NCBI RefSeq assembly: GCF_013373865.1
Contig: NC_050476.1
Coordinates: 19,605,686-19,669,685 of the forward strand
Direction of reading: 5' to 3'
DNA length: 64,000 nucleotides
Source: Monomorium pharaonis
Taxonomy: Eukaryota > Arthropoda > Insecta > Hymenoptera > Formicidae
The translations under genes and the position numbers were made by a program. This document shows positions 23,898-36,560 of the stretch, in pieces. The notes below the pieces were generated by a model that saw only the letters and a program-made list of their open reading frames with translations, was not told the origin of the DNA and searched no databases. Position 1 is the stretch's first letter. Each line of letters begins with the position of its first letter.

Positions 23898-26592
23898 ACG
23901 TTAAATCACACGCGGCGATTAGCACGGGACTCATTTACTCGTACATATAAGAGAAGTAGAATTAGGTGAATCCACGCAAACCGGTTCGTTTCACCGCCGA
24001 GCGTGTACTACCCATCTTTTGCTTATTGAATTACGAATAGTGGTTCTATATCGGCGTAATTACTAACCGCGGTCTTGTTAAGTATACCATTAATGATAGT
24101 CGAGAAGCTGCATATGTAAATATTACATTCATTTAATTAATTATCTGCCAATCTGATCTGATTATCAAGTAATAACGCAATCATATGATAAGCAGAACTT
24201 AATATTTATTGTGCAATTCATCGCACAAACTAATCATACCGGAAAATATGTCATATAGAGTAAAATATTATAATACTTAAGAATATTTTTGCCAGTTTTT
24301 TATATGTTCTGTATTTTTCAATAAAGATGTAATGTTATCTTTTAAATCCTTCAAAAGTGAAGAAAATTACGTACTTCTTTGAAGAATTCTAAATAATCAA
24401 AATTAGAAATAAAAACGTATAAAATTTCTTTAATAAAAATTAAAATCGCGATAAAAGATTAATTTATAGTTTTCGTCAATTTCAAACTTACATAATTTCA
24501 TTACATTCTTACGTCAAAATACTGCGTACGAAAATATTAAATTTACTTGTTCTCTTTAATTATATTATATTGTTATGATTATAAGTGTGCACGCAAAGTT
24601 TGCGAAATACGAAAGACTTAAACAAAACGGACAAAACGAAGCGAAGCAAAGCGGCTTCGTGAATCTATATAACGTGTGAAATTCATCCCATGTTTTCTCC
24701 TCCGTTCTTCTAAACGTGATAATGAAGAGATCGTCGGGACGACACACAGTTCTTAATCAATTCCACGACGATTTCTTCGTACGCACACACAGTACGGGTT
24801 AGTGCGGCAGTAGTGCTACCGAATTCGTGTGACATAGTACAAGCAATCCCGAACACGAACGTTCTGTCCGACGTGGAGAGCAAAAAGCAAATCGTGGCTG
24901 ACCTAAGGGAAAGGAGGGAGAGGAGAAACGAAAAGGGTAAAAGAACGATCTCAAATCCATTTATCGGGTGTTGGCCCCTTGCTTGTCGGCCTTTCACCGC
25001 CGAAGATTAGTGGTTCAGGTCTTTCCTCTCTCCAACTTCCTTTTCGTTATTCCTCTTTTTTAGCTTTAGTTTTTTAGAAATTTTTTTAAGATTAAACCAA
25101 TAAAACTAGGAGAGTTCCGACTTCGTTATACCTCTCGAAGAATTAAATTCTTCATTAAATTGTTGCAAGTATAGAGGAGAGTTCCTGAATGCGTACCATT
25201 CGAGTTATTTTCTTATTACATTTCCCGTTTAATATTGATTTATATATATGCAAAAAAAACATTGAAAATTGTAGCTTAAAAGTTTCTACAATAAGCCTTT
25301 TATAAAAATTGAACAATTCAGTATAAAATTGCACGACTAAAGCGACTGTAGCAGAAAGTAACTCATTGAATATATGTAAATATTATTCATTTCTCATTTG
25401 ATTCATATTTTTTTTATCCCTAAATGTTGCTTACGTTAAGTAACAATGTAAAATATTGAAAGAGACCGGTACACACATTCAGCTACTCTTCTATAATAAA
25501 ATCCACGATAAAAAGGAGCTCGAATTTTCAAGCAATTCCTTAATTATAAATTACGAAGCGGCGAAGAGTGGAAGAATCGTACGCGACGCACGTATATAGT
25601 AGAAAAAATTTTCAATTCGTAAAAAATTTACAGATTTAACAATAAATAATGCTGCTACTAATAGCAGAACGTTCGCAGAACGTGCAGTTCGCGAGGAAAC
25701 ACAGAAGAGGAGACCTGTAATTATACTTAATTAATTTCCCGCTGACCGACGACACGACGTACATCCTCCGCCGGCAGAAAAACCCGAATAAATAAGAAGG
25801 ACCGCTTGTATCCCGCGCCGACTGGAATTCGCAGGTGTCAAGACGGAGTGAGATACGTTTCGCACGTCGCTGCCCTTTTTTCTCCGGGCGGAAGGGCGGC
25901 GACGCGACGGCCTTACTATCAATGTGAGTCCCCGTGATGCGTGGGTATACGTGAACAACGACCGAAAGTGCCATTCGTGGTGACTACCGTAGATGTAAAT
26001 ATCCTACGCGCCACATTAACATACGTCCCCGCGGGCTCATTAAGGGCGAAATTAATTATCTAATGGAATCGTCTCTGTGGTCGTGCTGGGTCCTCCCCCC
26101 CCTCCCCTTCCTCCGCCGCGTACGCAACCGCGGCCAGTCCTTTCCCTTCTCTCCGACCCCCGAATACGGAAAAGCTGCGGAATTTTATCGTCGGGCGTGC
26201 CGGACACCGACTACTGCATCAAAGATGTACGTATTTTAAGAAAATACATTCTCTCTCTTTCTCTCTCTCTCTCTCAACTCTCTTTTCTCTCTCGAATATA
26301 TTTTGTAAAAAATATTCAACTTTGTTTATATGCGTGTTTCAGTAACTGTGGTTTCTTCATTCTTTAAAAATATAAATAAAAACTTGACTGTAAAAGAATA
26401 TAAAATATTATTTTCTTTTAAATTTTAGCTTTAAAATCTTCTTAAGATGAGGCTTCGAAGAATTTTATTACATTTTTAGTAAATTTAGTAAAATTTTAGT
26501 AAATTTTAAAATAATTTAATCAAATTATTCAATAATAGAAAATAGTTTGGTTAAAATTTACTCTAAATGTTTGCTAAATTTTCTTGATTTTG
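23898..26592. other. Non-coding, inferred intron / upstream region
   Basis: Mostly AT-rich, with CpG-rich segments at 24690-25010 and 25740-26200 and a CT-rich run at 26249-26295. No exon, RNA gene or transposon end was recognised. Confidence 0.45.
26249..26295. repeat. (CT)n microsatellite, imperfect
   Basis: CT-rich tract of about 45 bp with TTT and AACTC interruptions. Confidence 0.85.
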
Positions 26593-26594
26593 TA

Positions 26595-26802
26595 CACTGA
26601 GAAAAAAAATGTTAATTTGACTAAATTTTTCAACTCGATTAAATTTCTTTAATTCAAGTATTTATTCATTTAATTTAAATACATAAAATATTTGAATTTT
26701 AAATCAATCTATATATTGGACTGAAGTACATAAATATTTAAATTAGACAAATTTAATTAAGTTGAAAAATTTAGTCAAACTAACAACTAATTTTTCTCAA
26801 TG
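26595..26802. mobile_element. MITE, subfamily C, copy 1 (CACTGAGAAAAAA termini, TA duplication)
   Basis: The 208-bp foldback has ends CACTGAGAAAAAAAATGTTA and the complement (TAACAACTAATTTTTCTCAATG), flanked by TA on both sides. The subterminal repeat TTTGACTAAATTTTTCAACT is repeated inverted at the right end. Copies occur at 43376..43573 and 55950..56156. Confidence 0.88.
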
Positions 26803-26804
26803 TA

Positions 26805-27314
26805 ACTTTCTCGAAAATTAGGTTGTCTTACGACTACCGTAATTTTAAAAGTATTTCAATAAAATTATTGTGTAACTTACGAGAAAAGAACGTCTGTATT
26901 CTTCCCCGTCTCTGCTCATCTATGCAAAAGTCGTAATCGCAACGGCGATAAGTGAAAGGCGAGCTGACCGATCCCGATGCCAATCGATCGAATTATCGTA
27001 CGCCGATCGCTACGTGCACGTAAAGCAATCAGCGAGAGGATAAAGGCAAGAAAACGCTACGGAGACTTAGAGGAGCAATTATCCTAATGGATGCAAGTCG
27101 CGCCCCAATCCCTGCACCAGGCATGGTAATGAGTCGATATCACCGCATACCAGGACCTTGTATTCTCTCCGATTCGGTCCCGGGAGCGAGGAAAGACCGT
27201 GGAGAGGCATCTCTCTTTCTCTCTTTCCCTCTCCGACTCCTCCGCCACCCTTTTTCTTCCTCTTTCGCGTATCTCTCTTCGTATCGTGGCGCGAATCCTT
27301 CTTTCGCCCCCACC

Positions 27315-27351
<37 letters not shown>

Positions 27352-30300
27352 AATCCAGTCGGACATGAAATTCGCGGTCCACAATTCGCACCTTAAACGC
27401 GTGATCGTGTTCACACTTTCGTCGCGCGCACACAAGGACAGATAACGCGTCTAGCTACCTCGCTGCTGCTCCTGATTCCGTCTCTGCCGTTGTTTTTTTT
27501 TCTGCTGGGGTTCATTCACCACGGCGAGGCGCGATCTACTGGCATTCTGATCAAATGGCACGAGCACGTCTCATGTGAAAAAAATAAAATTCGATTCGAA
27601 GCTAGACAACTCTGATTCGCACATTGTACACTGTTCTCTTTTCTACAAATATGACACAATAATCACTAATAATATCAGTATATTACAAAATTGCATATTG
27701 TATTATATAATGTTGCAGACATTTATCATATTCATACTTCTACAAGATACTTTTAAAAGACAATAGTAAATTTGTTATTTTCTATAATAACTAATATCTT
27801 TTTCTCGAATTTAATAGAAAAATAATTTCAAACCTGCTTACCATATATAAAACAAGATAGCAACTAATTATATTAACGACGGAATTAAAAACGCCAGACA
27901 GCAAGCAAAATGAGAAAAAAAAAGTAATCGCAATCGGCTAAATACTTGAAATGGCTTCGCACTTGTCGCTCGCCACAATGGGATTATCAGATCCATTCGT
28001 AAAAGGTGTTTAGCAGTGCAACAGAAGCATCACGACATTATGACCCCTGCTGCTCGCGTACCTGCTACACGTTGGTACCTGCCATGTTTCGAGTCACCGA
28101 GTGACTCGCTCACGATTCTCTGAACCTTCGACTTAGCTACTCATCATCAGAGAACAAACTGATAATCGCGCGCAGCTGAAACGCTGTTTCACGAAAATGA
28201 AGTCATGTGGCAAAATTACTTCATAATAGACACTTTTGGTAAGCAATGCGTTCATTTTTGCAAGTAATATCAAACGTTTATAATAATTAAAGATATGGGA
28301 AAAAAGTATTTCCTGATATATCTTATGCTATCATGTTAAACGTTATTTTAACATAAAAACAGTAGAAAGATTGATAAAAAAATTTAATTCTACCTGTATA
28401 AAATATTATTGGCAAATTCGCAAATTATTTCCAAGTTAATTTGATTACTCTCACATTGAACATGCAATAGAAACGATTTTACACGATAGCACAAAATTCT
28501 TTCTTCCCATGTACATTCAGCAACTCTATTGTTATATTTAGTATTAATGTAAATTCTTTCACCATTTGAGAAGTCACTAACATATCTATAAATTTCTTAA
28601 ATAATAATCTTAATAAAAATCTTATGAGTACATTCTAAACGGAACTTTTAAATTAAAAATAATTAGAAAAAGATATTCTTCGTTGATTATTTGATATATG
28701 ACAATCTGTAGTAAAAATTGTCTCTTATCACGACGCATAATCACATTAAACTTGCGCTTCGGGCAACAATTGAATCTTAATTTCGAAGTTTAGCAGTATG
28801 TAAAGATAATCGCGCGTGTTACCTGGTCTTCTCTCATGCTAAATGAATAAAACTGCGATGATATCGAAAGTTTTCGGTATCAGATTGTAGAGCACAAAGA
28901 AGTCGGCGAGCGTGAACATGACGACTCGCAAAGTAAGCGAACGCGCGGCGCGAGAGACAGGCGTTCTCGCCGGGGACAAGGACGTGAATAAACTGCGGAC
29001 AATGCCGCGCGTCTCAGGATTCTTTATATACGCAGCAGGTGCATTGATTGAAACGTGAACCAGTTAAAGGGTGCAACCTAATCCCGGGGTATAAACAGCT
29101 CGCCTCCGGCGAGCGTAACATACGGCTACGTGAACGTCTACAATAGCTTCTATTTCATTATCGTTCTAATCTTCGCTGAGATTCGGATTCGGCAACGGTG
29201 TCGTTTTCCATCCGCTCACGGAAACAAAAAGGTCCTATTGAACGCGAACCTGCGGTGAGAATGAATTAAGCGAATTTGCGGTGAGACAAGCAATCGAGCG
29301 ACTTAAAATATTTTCACAGAAACAATGAAGCCATTAATTGTAAATGCGCATATCACGCGATAATCAGGTCATTTCGACACTCAGAGATAATTTCTTACAG
29401 CAAAACAATATAGGCTATGTAAACCAACTTGTTGTTAATTAATTTATATATATTAACATTTATTATCATAAAGCTTAAATTAAATATCTCGCAGTTTTAA
29501 ATATAGAATTTTTACGAAAACAGAACACGTGATTTATGAGTGTACTTATTAACATACTGTAGTGTGTTATTTTTATATTTTTAAATGTAATTGTACAGCA
29601 TTTTATTATTTTTTATATATCGTCGATATATTAATGTTTAGCGTAAAGTCTAAGTAATTATTTTATATAAAATTAGATTTGAAAAATTGTCTAAGTTTCC
29701 AACAATATTAAATACAAATTACAGGAAATGTAAAATTAAAACAAAGATCAAATGTATATAAATGTGTATATATAATGGAACAAGTGTAAATTCCTGAAAT
29801 TGTAATAATATGAAAGACATATCATAGATATAAAATTATTTTTGCATAAAATATTTTATTACTACGTAGAAGTCAAATAAGATTATTATTTTCTTGTTCA
29901 TTTAAATAATGATATATCTTGTAACGACGCACGTTATTAATCGTCCGATAATAGAAAGGATACTTTTCATGATATCTTTGATCGATTAATTAAATTCTAA
30001 AACCACTATTTCCCCTTAAAAGCTAATTCCAGGTCGAAAAACGAGCGGATTGCGACTCACCGGGAGCAGCAGTCACCCTAGAACAAATTATCGAATGACA
30101 GCAGGGGGTGCCCAACATTCCACAAATGTCGGTTTACGATACAAAATGCGCAATACGATCTGAATCAAAACTAAAGTAGGATATTTTCACCCTCCCATTG
30201 AAGTATCGTGTGCCTTCGAAAGCGCGGAAGAATACGAAGTACGTCTTTATTTAACAGCGTTTCTGCCTTTCGCTTCCATTCATCCATCGAACGTGTACTT

Positions 30301-31300
30301 AATTCAACGCAATTGAGAAAAGTCAGCGTTAGCAATCGATTGTAGAACTTTTCGATAATTTTATGCATAAAATATGTACAGCTTTTCGGGAAATAATCGC
30401 GGCGATTTGGGCGTGGTTCGCCCATTTCTATTATAGTGAGCGCGGATGAACTGGATTGGCGGGATGGCAAACGAGATTATGCTGATCCCGAATCCAACAA
30501 ACTCAGACTGATGCCCGCTAACCGCAGCCCCTCTGCACTCGTACGCTTCGAATAAATCGGATAGCTGACAATGGCATCACGCAACATTGCTGGGCTTATG
30601 GCCGATTTATCCTGCATTTGCATTGTTTTGTAAGCTGTATTGGAGCGTCATCGACGCAGACGCATCGAGTTGAGGTCCGCTAGCGTAGCTGGTTTATATA
30701 ATGCGGATTAGTTTAGCGAGAAGACTGAGAAATGTCGTGGCAATCAAAAGGGTTGTTTCGCACGTGGATTAAAAGAACTACGAGAAATTATAGCGACGAA
30801 TACGTGTCTATAATATTGGAAAGCGTCTTTACTCAGGAAAATTAAAAACTCTATTGTAATAAAATAAATAAACTAAAATATACATCAAATGCAGGCTGTT
30901 AGATATTAGCTATATTTCGATATAAATTACCTTTTCATATATTTGTATTAACTTATTTCTAGCGCTAATATTGATTTTTAAAAAACGTTGAAAAATATTT
31001 CATATATGTATACGAAAAGAGTTTTATATAAGATTTTATTCGTTTTTAATTTTAATTGTTGAGTTATAAAATTGAAATTTTCGACTGGAGAATTAAATTG
31101 CATTAAAAGATGAAATTGAGAAAATTATGTTTTTCTCATGTATAAATGCAAGGTATTTCAAAATTCTAAAATAATTATGGCTTTGTACTATACGATAATT
31201 ACGGCATAAAATTATATGGCGTGTAATTATTGAAATAATGCATATTACATTGCATTCGTACTGGTACTTTATGTAATATAGAGAAGAAAAAAAAAACACG
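26805..31300. other. Non-coding, inferred intron / upstream region
   Basis: The CpG-rich island at about 26930-27560 includes a (CT)n run and polypyrimidine flanks. A second mixed segment at 28780-29280 is CpG-rich with GCGCGCG patches. The intervening DNA is AT-rich. A small palindrome (CGAGTCACCGAGTGACTCG, 28090..28108) contains two AP-1-like half sites. Confidence 0.45.
27317..27349. repeat. (CT)n microsatellite
   Basis: An uninterrupted CT run of about 33 bp that generates the Ser/Leu and Arg/Glu low-complexity frames on the two strands. Confidence 0.92.
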
Positions 31301-31895
31301 TTGGTTATATTATCTTACCCGGCTTGATACTATCGCCCATATCGCATGAAAGAGAAACTTGTTTAAAATTATAGGCTCTAATGATACCCAATAGAAAGAC
31401 TGCACCAGTAGATAGACAGATAAAGTGCTTGTAAAGTCTTACGATCGTAATCCAGATTATCTAGAGATACGTGTTACGGAAAACGAAATATCCGAATATA
31501 AATGGTTTGTATTATTCTTAATTTCAACATTATCAATTCTATACTTGCATTTATTATTTCATACATTTTCATATGTTTTCAAAAATAATAACACCTCGTC
31601 AAATACAGTATCTTGATAAACACTGCAATTTCCAGGAATAAACAAGTATTCCTTTAACTCATTATCAAATTTGCAAAAAACATTCGCATGAATATTTAAC
31701 ACCGCGCTGCAGTGGTCGTTTTAATAGCTTTCGAAAGTATGAAAAATGAAATTATATATTCATCAACATATTATGAATTGCAAAAATTGTTAAAAATGAT
31801 AATCATTGTTGAAGAGCGCAAGCGACTGAAAAAAATAATTTAAGTCCCAAGTACATAAACATTTCTTAACATGGATAAATTTTACACTTTCACCA

Positions 31896-31916
31896 AGAGA
31901 GAGAGAGAGAGAGAGA
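31896..31916. repeat. (GA)n microsatellite
   Basis: GA dinucleotides over about 20 bp, about 240 bp from the complementary long (CT)n run. Confidence 0.88.
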
Positions 31917-32152
31917 AAGAACGCACCTTCCATCGACTCATCCTAAAGGACACCGTCGTTCCCCAAAATAAGCAATCGCGATTGCAGCAGTCAAACTGGC
32001 AGTTTAAAAATTTCGCTCGAACCGCGTCGATGAGCCACGTCCCAATCGCGAGATAATTGCATGTTTGGTTATCGAGAACAAGAGTCGTTCGCTCACGCGC
32101 GTTTCCCTCGGCGGTGGGACCTTCCGTGCCGCCGTCCGAACACACACTCGTC

Positions 32153-32154
<2 letters not shown>

Positions 32155-32233
<79 letters not shown>
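32155..32233. repeat. Long (CT)n microsatellite
   Basis: About 79 bp of CT dinucleotides with a single TTT interruption near the end, the longest simple repeat in the window. On the other strand it is (GA)n, the type of site bound by GAGA factor in insects. Whether it is bound here is not known. Confidence 0.95.
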
Positions 32234-32851
32234 GTATCTAAATTACTCCCGGCGAGTCGAAGGTGCAGGCTCACATCGTAATTCCATCTTCTTCGCGTGT
32301 CCCCTTCCGCTCCCGCGCTGAAACCACGAACAGTAGAGCAGTACCGGCTTTCCACATTACACCCAGGGCAGATGCGACGACTAATTCTCCGATTATCGCG
32401 GCACGCGGCCGCTATCTTAACGGTAATGTCGGCCGTTTCGTATACGAGATTATTTATAATATTCGACGCAGCCGCAAAATCGTCGAGCGCAGTCCGATCG
32501 GCTCCGCGCAGACACTCGATCGAGCGATGTTTGCGACAGCCCCGGACTCCGGGCGTGTGTACGATCGCCAATGTCCTCTTATTTATTTATTTTTAATTTA
32601 CTCCTTTAATGCCGGATGGTTAAGCGAATGCACCGATAATGAGATCCCGTTTCCTCTCGGCCTTTCGACCAGCAGCGCGCAGCGAATGCGATCGTAATTT
32701 CGATCGCGCGATACCGCGAAGCAACGCGAATGAAATTGTTTCATTGAGAAAACATGATGTGGTACTTTTTTTGTGGCACGTATGTAAGAGAAGCGTAATG
32801 TTGCCACGAAAAATATGTAGCTTTTTATCTTGAATGACAGCTTTAAGGTGC

Positions 32852-32897
32852 ATCTAATAAATCTTACTAATGAATAAATCTAATAAATCTTACTAAT
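32852..32897. repeat. 26-bp tandem duplication
   Basis: ATCTAATAAATCTTACTAAT occurs at 32852..32871 and again at 32878..32897 without change, separated by GAATAA. It is a local slippage duplication. Confidence 0.85.
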
Positions 32898-34194
32898 AAA
32901 GATCTTACGAATAAGTAATATTAAGTTTACATGCTCTCTGATGAAATTTAATTAGAATAAAAATTTTTCTCCGAGTACCCAACAATAAAATCCCACGAAA
33001 ATTTAGAGTTTTCAACGATAAAAATTAATTCTCTGAAAAAGTTCCAGATTTTGTAATTTTAATTAATTTCTCGATTTTTTATAATAGTAAACATCTTATA
33101 TATAGTTATACAGCTATTAAGATCCTTTTAGCATATATTTATGTAGTGATACAAAAATAATAAATATAACAAATTGTCACAAAGCAATGCAAAAAAATAT
33201 ATTGTATATTTCCTGGGATTCTGAGCACTTCTCAATTAAGCGGATTTCTTCGAAGACAATTTTAACCTTTAATTAATAAACATAACAGTAATTGAACTCG
33301 GAGCGATGGTTCAGCACCGTTTTGTAACTCGACGGAGGATTTCGGTCACCGGTTAATAATCGAATGATACTCTCGATTACGGATGAATTGAATTAACATT
33401 AGCAAATGATACACTTCACCGTCGGTGGGGACGGTGAGGGAAGCATTTTCAATCTGTAATTAAGTCCGGCGACTGGATACTCGCCTTTAGTGCCATTGTT
33501 ATTACCGGCATTCGATCGTTAACCACTTTAAGACTGAAATTAATGATCGACCGTTAAAACGATACCCTTCCTGTTACTCGTAGTCGAAAGTGAGAGCACC
33601 TGCTCACCTTGAGTGATTTCCAGCGAAGCGTAATGTGTCGCGGAGAAAGGAAGATGTCGGTTATATTTAGATGGCCCGATATTAACTTTCTTTTTCCCTG
33701 ATTATTACGGCTAATTATGAACGGCATTTCTAATTACAAAATTCTTATTAATAATCTCGTAACGAAATAATTAACGAGGTATTAGATAAATTAGAAACAT
33801 AATGATCTCACTCAGTTGTCCAACGTAAGACTTAGAAGTGCAAGATTAGAATTACAATTTATGTCATAAATAAGATTGAAAATAATAAGATAAGAATAAC
33901 AAGATTTCTAATCTTTAAATCTTAAAAAATAATAGTTCTCTCTCCTTTTTCATTACATGTGCATATAAATAACAACGATTTTTTTTCACGGAATTGGCCG
34001 TTGCTGATCGATCGAAGAGGCGACATATCGTGACGTGAAGAGAAAGAAGAGGACGCGGAAGAAGAAGAAAAGAAGAAGGAGAAGAAAGGGCTCGAGACGG
34101 AAGCGCACGAAACGCGCGCCGGTCGCGGCGCGTCTTCGTGACGTTCGACGTTGTAGCTTCGCGTGGTCCATTCCGCGGGATGGTGCACGCACGA

Positions 34195-34210
34195 TGACGT
34201 GATCACGTGA
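34195..34210. promoter_or_regulatory. Candidate composite CRE/E-box site
   Basis: TGACGTGATCACGTGA is almost palindromic about the central GATC. It contains a CRE half site (TGACGT) and a palindromic E-box (TCACGTGA), motifs bound in general by bZIP and bHLH-Zip factors. Function in this location is inferred from sequence only. Confidence 0.35.
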
Positions 34211-34352
34211 CCGTTAAAAACCTGACCTAACCGACACACACACACAGGCGAGCGTCTGCCGTGGCACGCTATCATACACGCGCCGCCGCACCGAGCTGGT
34301 GGTGAATGAACCACCATCACGAGGTGCACGCCGAAGTATGTACAACGGCCCC

Positions 34353-34377
34353 CGACGACGACGACGACGACGACGAC
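34353..34377. repeat. (CGA)n microsatellite
   Basis: About eight tandem CGA/GAC triplets that encode poly-Arg or poly-Ser in chance frames. Confidence 0.9.
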
Positions 34378-34920
34378 CCCGTAAATCTATCCGTTCCTCC
34401 ACGAGACCGGGAGACATGCGAGAACTGATGAACCGGCCGTCCGTCCACCTCTCCCTCCCCCTCCGTTGTCGTCCCACGCCGCCCGTCCGTCCGGGAGTGA
34501 ATGCGTGCATGCGTTTTTCTTCCCGTCCGCGATCGTTCCGTCAATCGGTTCAAGGTCTTCACGTGTAAGCGCATATCGCGCGTGGATGCACCTCGCGTGC
34601 TGCGTCGACTTATAGTACCCGATGGCCGATTAGCCACCGGTGATATCCGGAAACACCCGCGAATTCGTCGATAGACGGAGTTGCCGATCGAAGATGAAAA
34701 AAATCACCGATGTTGAATATGAAAATCGTAACACCTAATATAGAATTATTTCTTTTGCATTAATATGGATCGATATCGGCAAAAAGATTATCAGACAAAA
34801 TTTAAGGTTCTATTAATGACATTATTATCTTACTTGATAATCTAATTATATTAGTTATATTAATATTTTTGTTAATAATATAGTACCGTATAATTAATAT
34901 AATATGTTCGATGATTTATA

Positions 34921-35125
34921 CACGGAAAGAATTTTCTCTTAAAATTTACCCTCGAAATCTGATAATTGTGGGATAATGTGTGGCCTCGAGGAATTTTACT
35001 ATACTTTTTAGTGAAATTTACTATACTTTCAGTAAATTGTACTAAAAACATAGTAAATTTCACTATACTTTTAATAAATTTTACTTTTTTTTATTTATGA
35101 AATTTAAGAGAAAATTCTCTCCGTG
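34921..35125. mobile_element. MITE, subfamily D, copy 1 (CACGGAAAGAATTTTCTCTT termini, TA duplication)
   Basis: The 205-bp element has ends CACGGAAAGAATTTTCTCTT and AAGAGAAAATTCTCTCCGTG, flanked by TA on both sides. The interior carries alternating TTTACTATA / TATAGTAAA motifs. Related copies are at 47287..47530 and 48561..48797. Confidence 0.9.
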
Positions 35126-35127
35126 TA

Positions 35128-36295
35128 AGAGTTTTAATTACGAGATTATTTTTATAAAAAGTAGACTGTGCCTTTCTAAAAATAAATCTTCCACGAGTAT
35201 TGTAACACAACTGCAACGAGCTGCAAATTAAATAATAACGCAAAATTATTATTCATATTCATACTCACCGAGAGGTGGATAAACGTAGAGCGTAATAAAG
35301 ATGCGTGCGTTACGCTATTATTCCCTACATTTATCAGGTTAGCGTGTTGCAAACCATAATTTTCCATTCCGTAAATGGTCGTTTACACTTCAATACACAC
35401 ATATGTTTGCCACGTGTCCTCTTTTTTTTTTTTCGCGGCACGACGAATAAACCGCAAAAGTGGCCATCCATACGCTCGCTACACAGCTAATTACAATGCA
35501 TTATGACGTAGAGGTCCATCGGGGAGACTATCTATTAGTACAATGGCCTCAAAATACCGCAATGTTCCCTCGTTTCACAGTACCCCGGCGCAATGAAATG
35601 TCCCCCCCCCCCCTCGCCCGTTCCAGAAACATTTGCGCTTACGCGCGCCGCGCGTAATGAATGAACGGGTTACACCCGCGTGCACTTTGTTCCACGGCGA
35701 AGGCACATGCGATCCAATGAACCGTTGTCCTTCCCGTCAGGAGTGCGTGCGCGTTTCTTTGCCCGATCGGTTCAAGGCCTTACATGACCACGAGCGCACC
35801 GTGGCATCGCGTGATGCATCGGTATTCGGTCTTCGGTCAATAGGTTAGCACCGCCGCGACGACTTTCACGTACACGTGATTCACCACTGTCATTGAACCG
35901 GAATAATTACTGGGGCAAACTTCTCGCGTTCATAGTTTCTACAATTTTTTTTTTTTTCAAGTGCTCTCTCGACAGAAAACGTTATAATAATTTTGTTGTA
36001 ATTATTATGGATGCTTAATGTTTACTTGTGCAAAGAAATTCTTATGAATTATTTTCGCTAATCAGAAAATATTTTTTAAAGTATAGTAATAAATATTACT
36101 ATATACCAATATAAAAAATTTAAACACACAAAAATCAAGTCGAGATCGGCGAAATACTGGCATATCTTTCGACAGTAGCTAAAAAACGTTCTTGGAGCAA
36201 TGTTATTCTAACAATTCCTGCAAGAATATAGGATAGAGTATCATATGTCTCCGTGCATATTATATGAATAAATTTGAAATAGGATTTAATTGATG
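35128..36295. other. Non-coding, inferred intron / upstream region
   Basis: AT-rich except for a CpG-rich segment at about 35460-35880 that includes a poly(C) run. Nothing coding was recognised. Confidence 0.45.
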
Positions 36296-36303
36296 ATATA
36301 AAG

Positions 36304-36552
36304 CAGGGATTCCCAACCAGTGGTCCGCGAGAACTAAATTAAGGTCCGCAAAATAAAGTCACATTGATTTCCAATTAAAAGTTCTCTATTATAAAAATAT
36401 ATTCAAATATTATTCTAAGTTTAATATTAACTAAAAGTTATGATTAAAATTTATTTTCAAATTCTCGGAATGTTTATTTTGAACCTTGGGGTCCCTGCAC
36501 CGAACGAAAAAGTCCTAGTGTTCCCTGGTCAAAGAAAGGTTGGGAACCACTG
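36304..36552. mobile_element. Non-autonomous hAT-type transposon
   Basis: The 249-bp element has termini CAGGGATTCCCAACC and GGTTGGGAACCACTG, which match 13 of 15 positions as inverted repeats and have the shape typical of hAT elements. It is flanked by exact 8-bp duplications ATATAAAG (36296..36303 and 36553..36560), the duplication length of this superfamily. Subterminal GTCCGC and GGTCC motifs are present. There is no transposase. Confidence 0.93.
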
Positions 36553-36560
36553 ATATAAAG

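Larger units (their letters stand above)
31301..34008. other. Non-coding, inferred intron / upstream region
   Basis: Contains a CpG-rich island at about 32080-32740 built around the longest microsatellite in the window. AT-rich DNA lies on both sides. The minus-strand frame of about 229 codons at 31882-32571 consists largely of an Arg-Glu repeat from that microsatellite and is not considered a gene. Confidence 0.45.
34009..34680. other. CpG-dense island with palindromic CRE/E-box-like site
   Basis: Begins with a purine-rich GAAGAA block and continues into CpG-rich DNA carrying TGACGTGATCACGTGA at 34195..34210 and a CGA triplet run. Open frames here are Arg-rich from CGA repeats. It is a plausible regulatory module or promoter, with no transcript evidence. 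Confidence 0.4.

Noticed and set aside
31882..32571. Longest open frame in the window (about 229 codons, minus strand)
   Set aside because: Its centre is an Arg-Glu repeat translated from the (CT)n microsatellite. The flanks have no domain, and the other frames are open over the same stretch.
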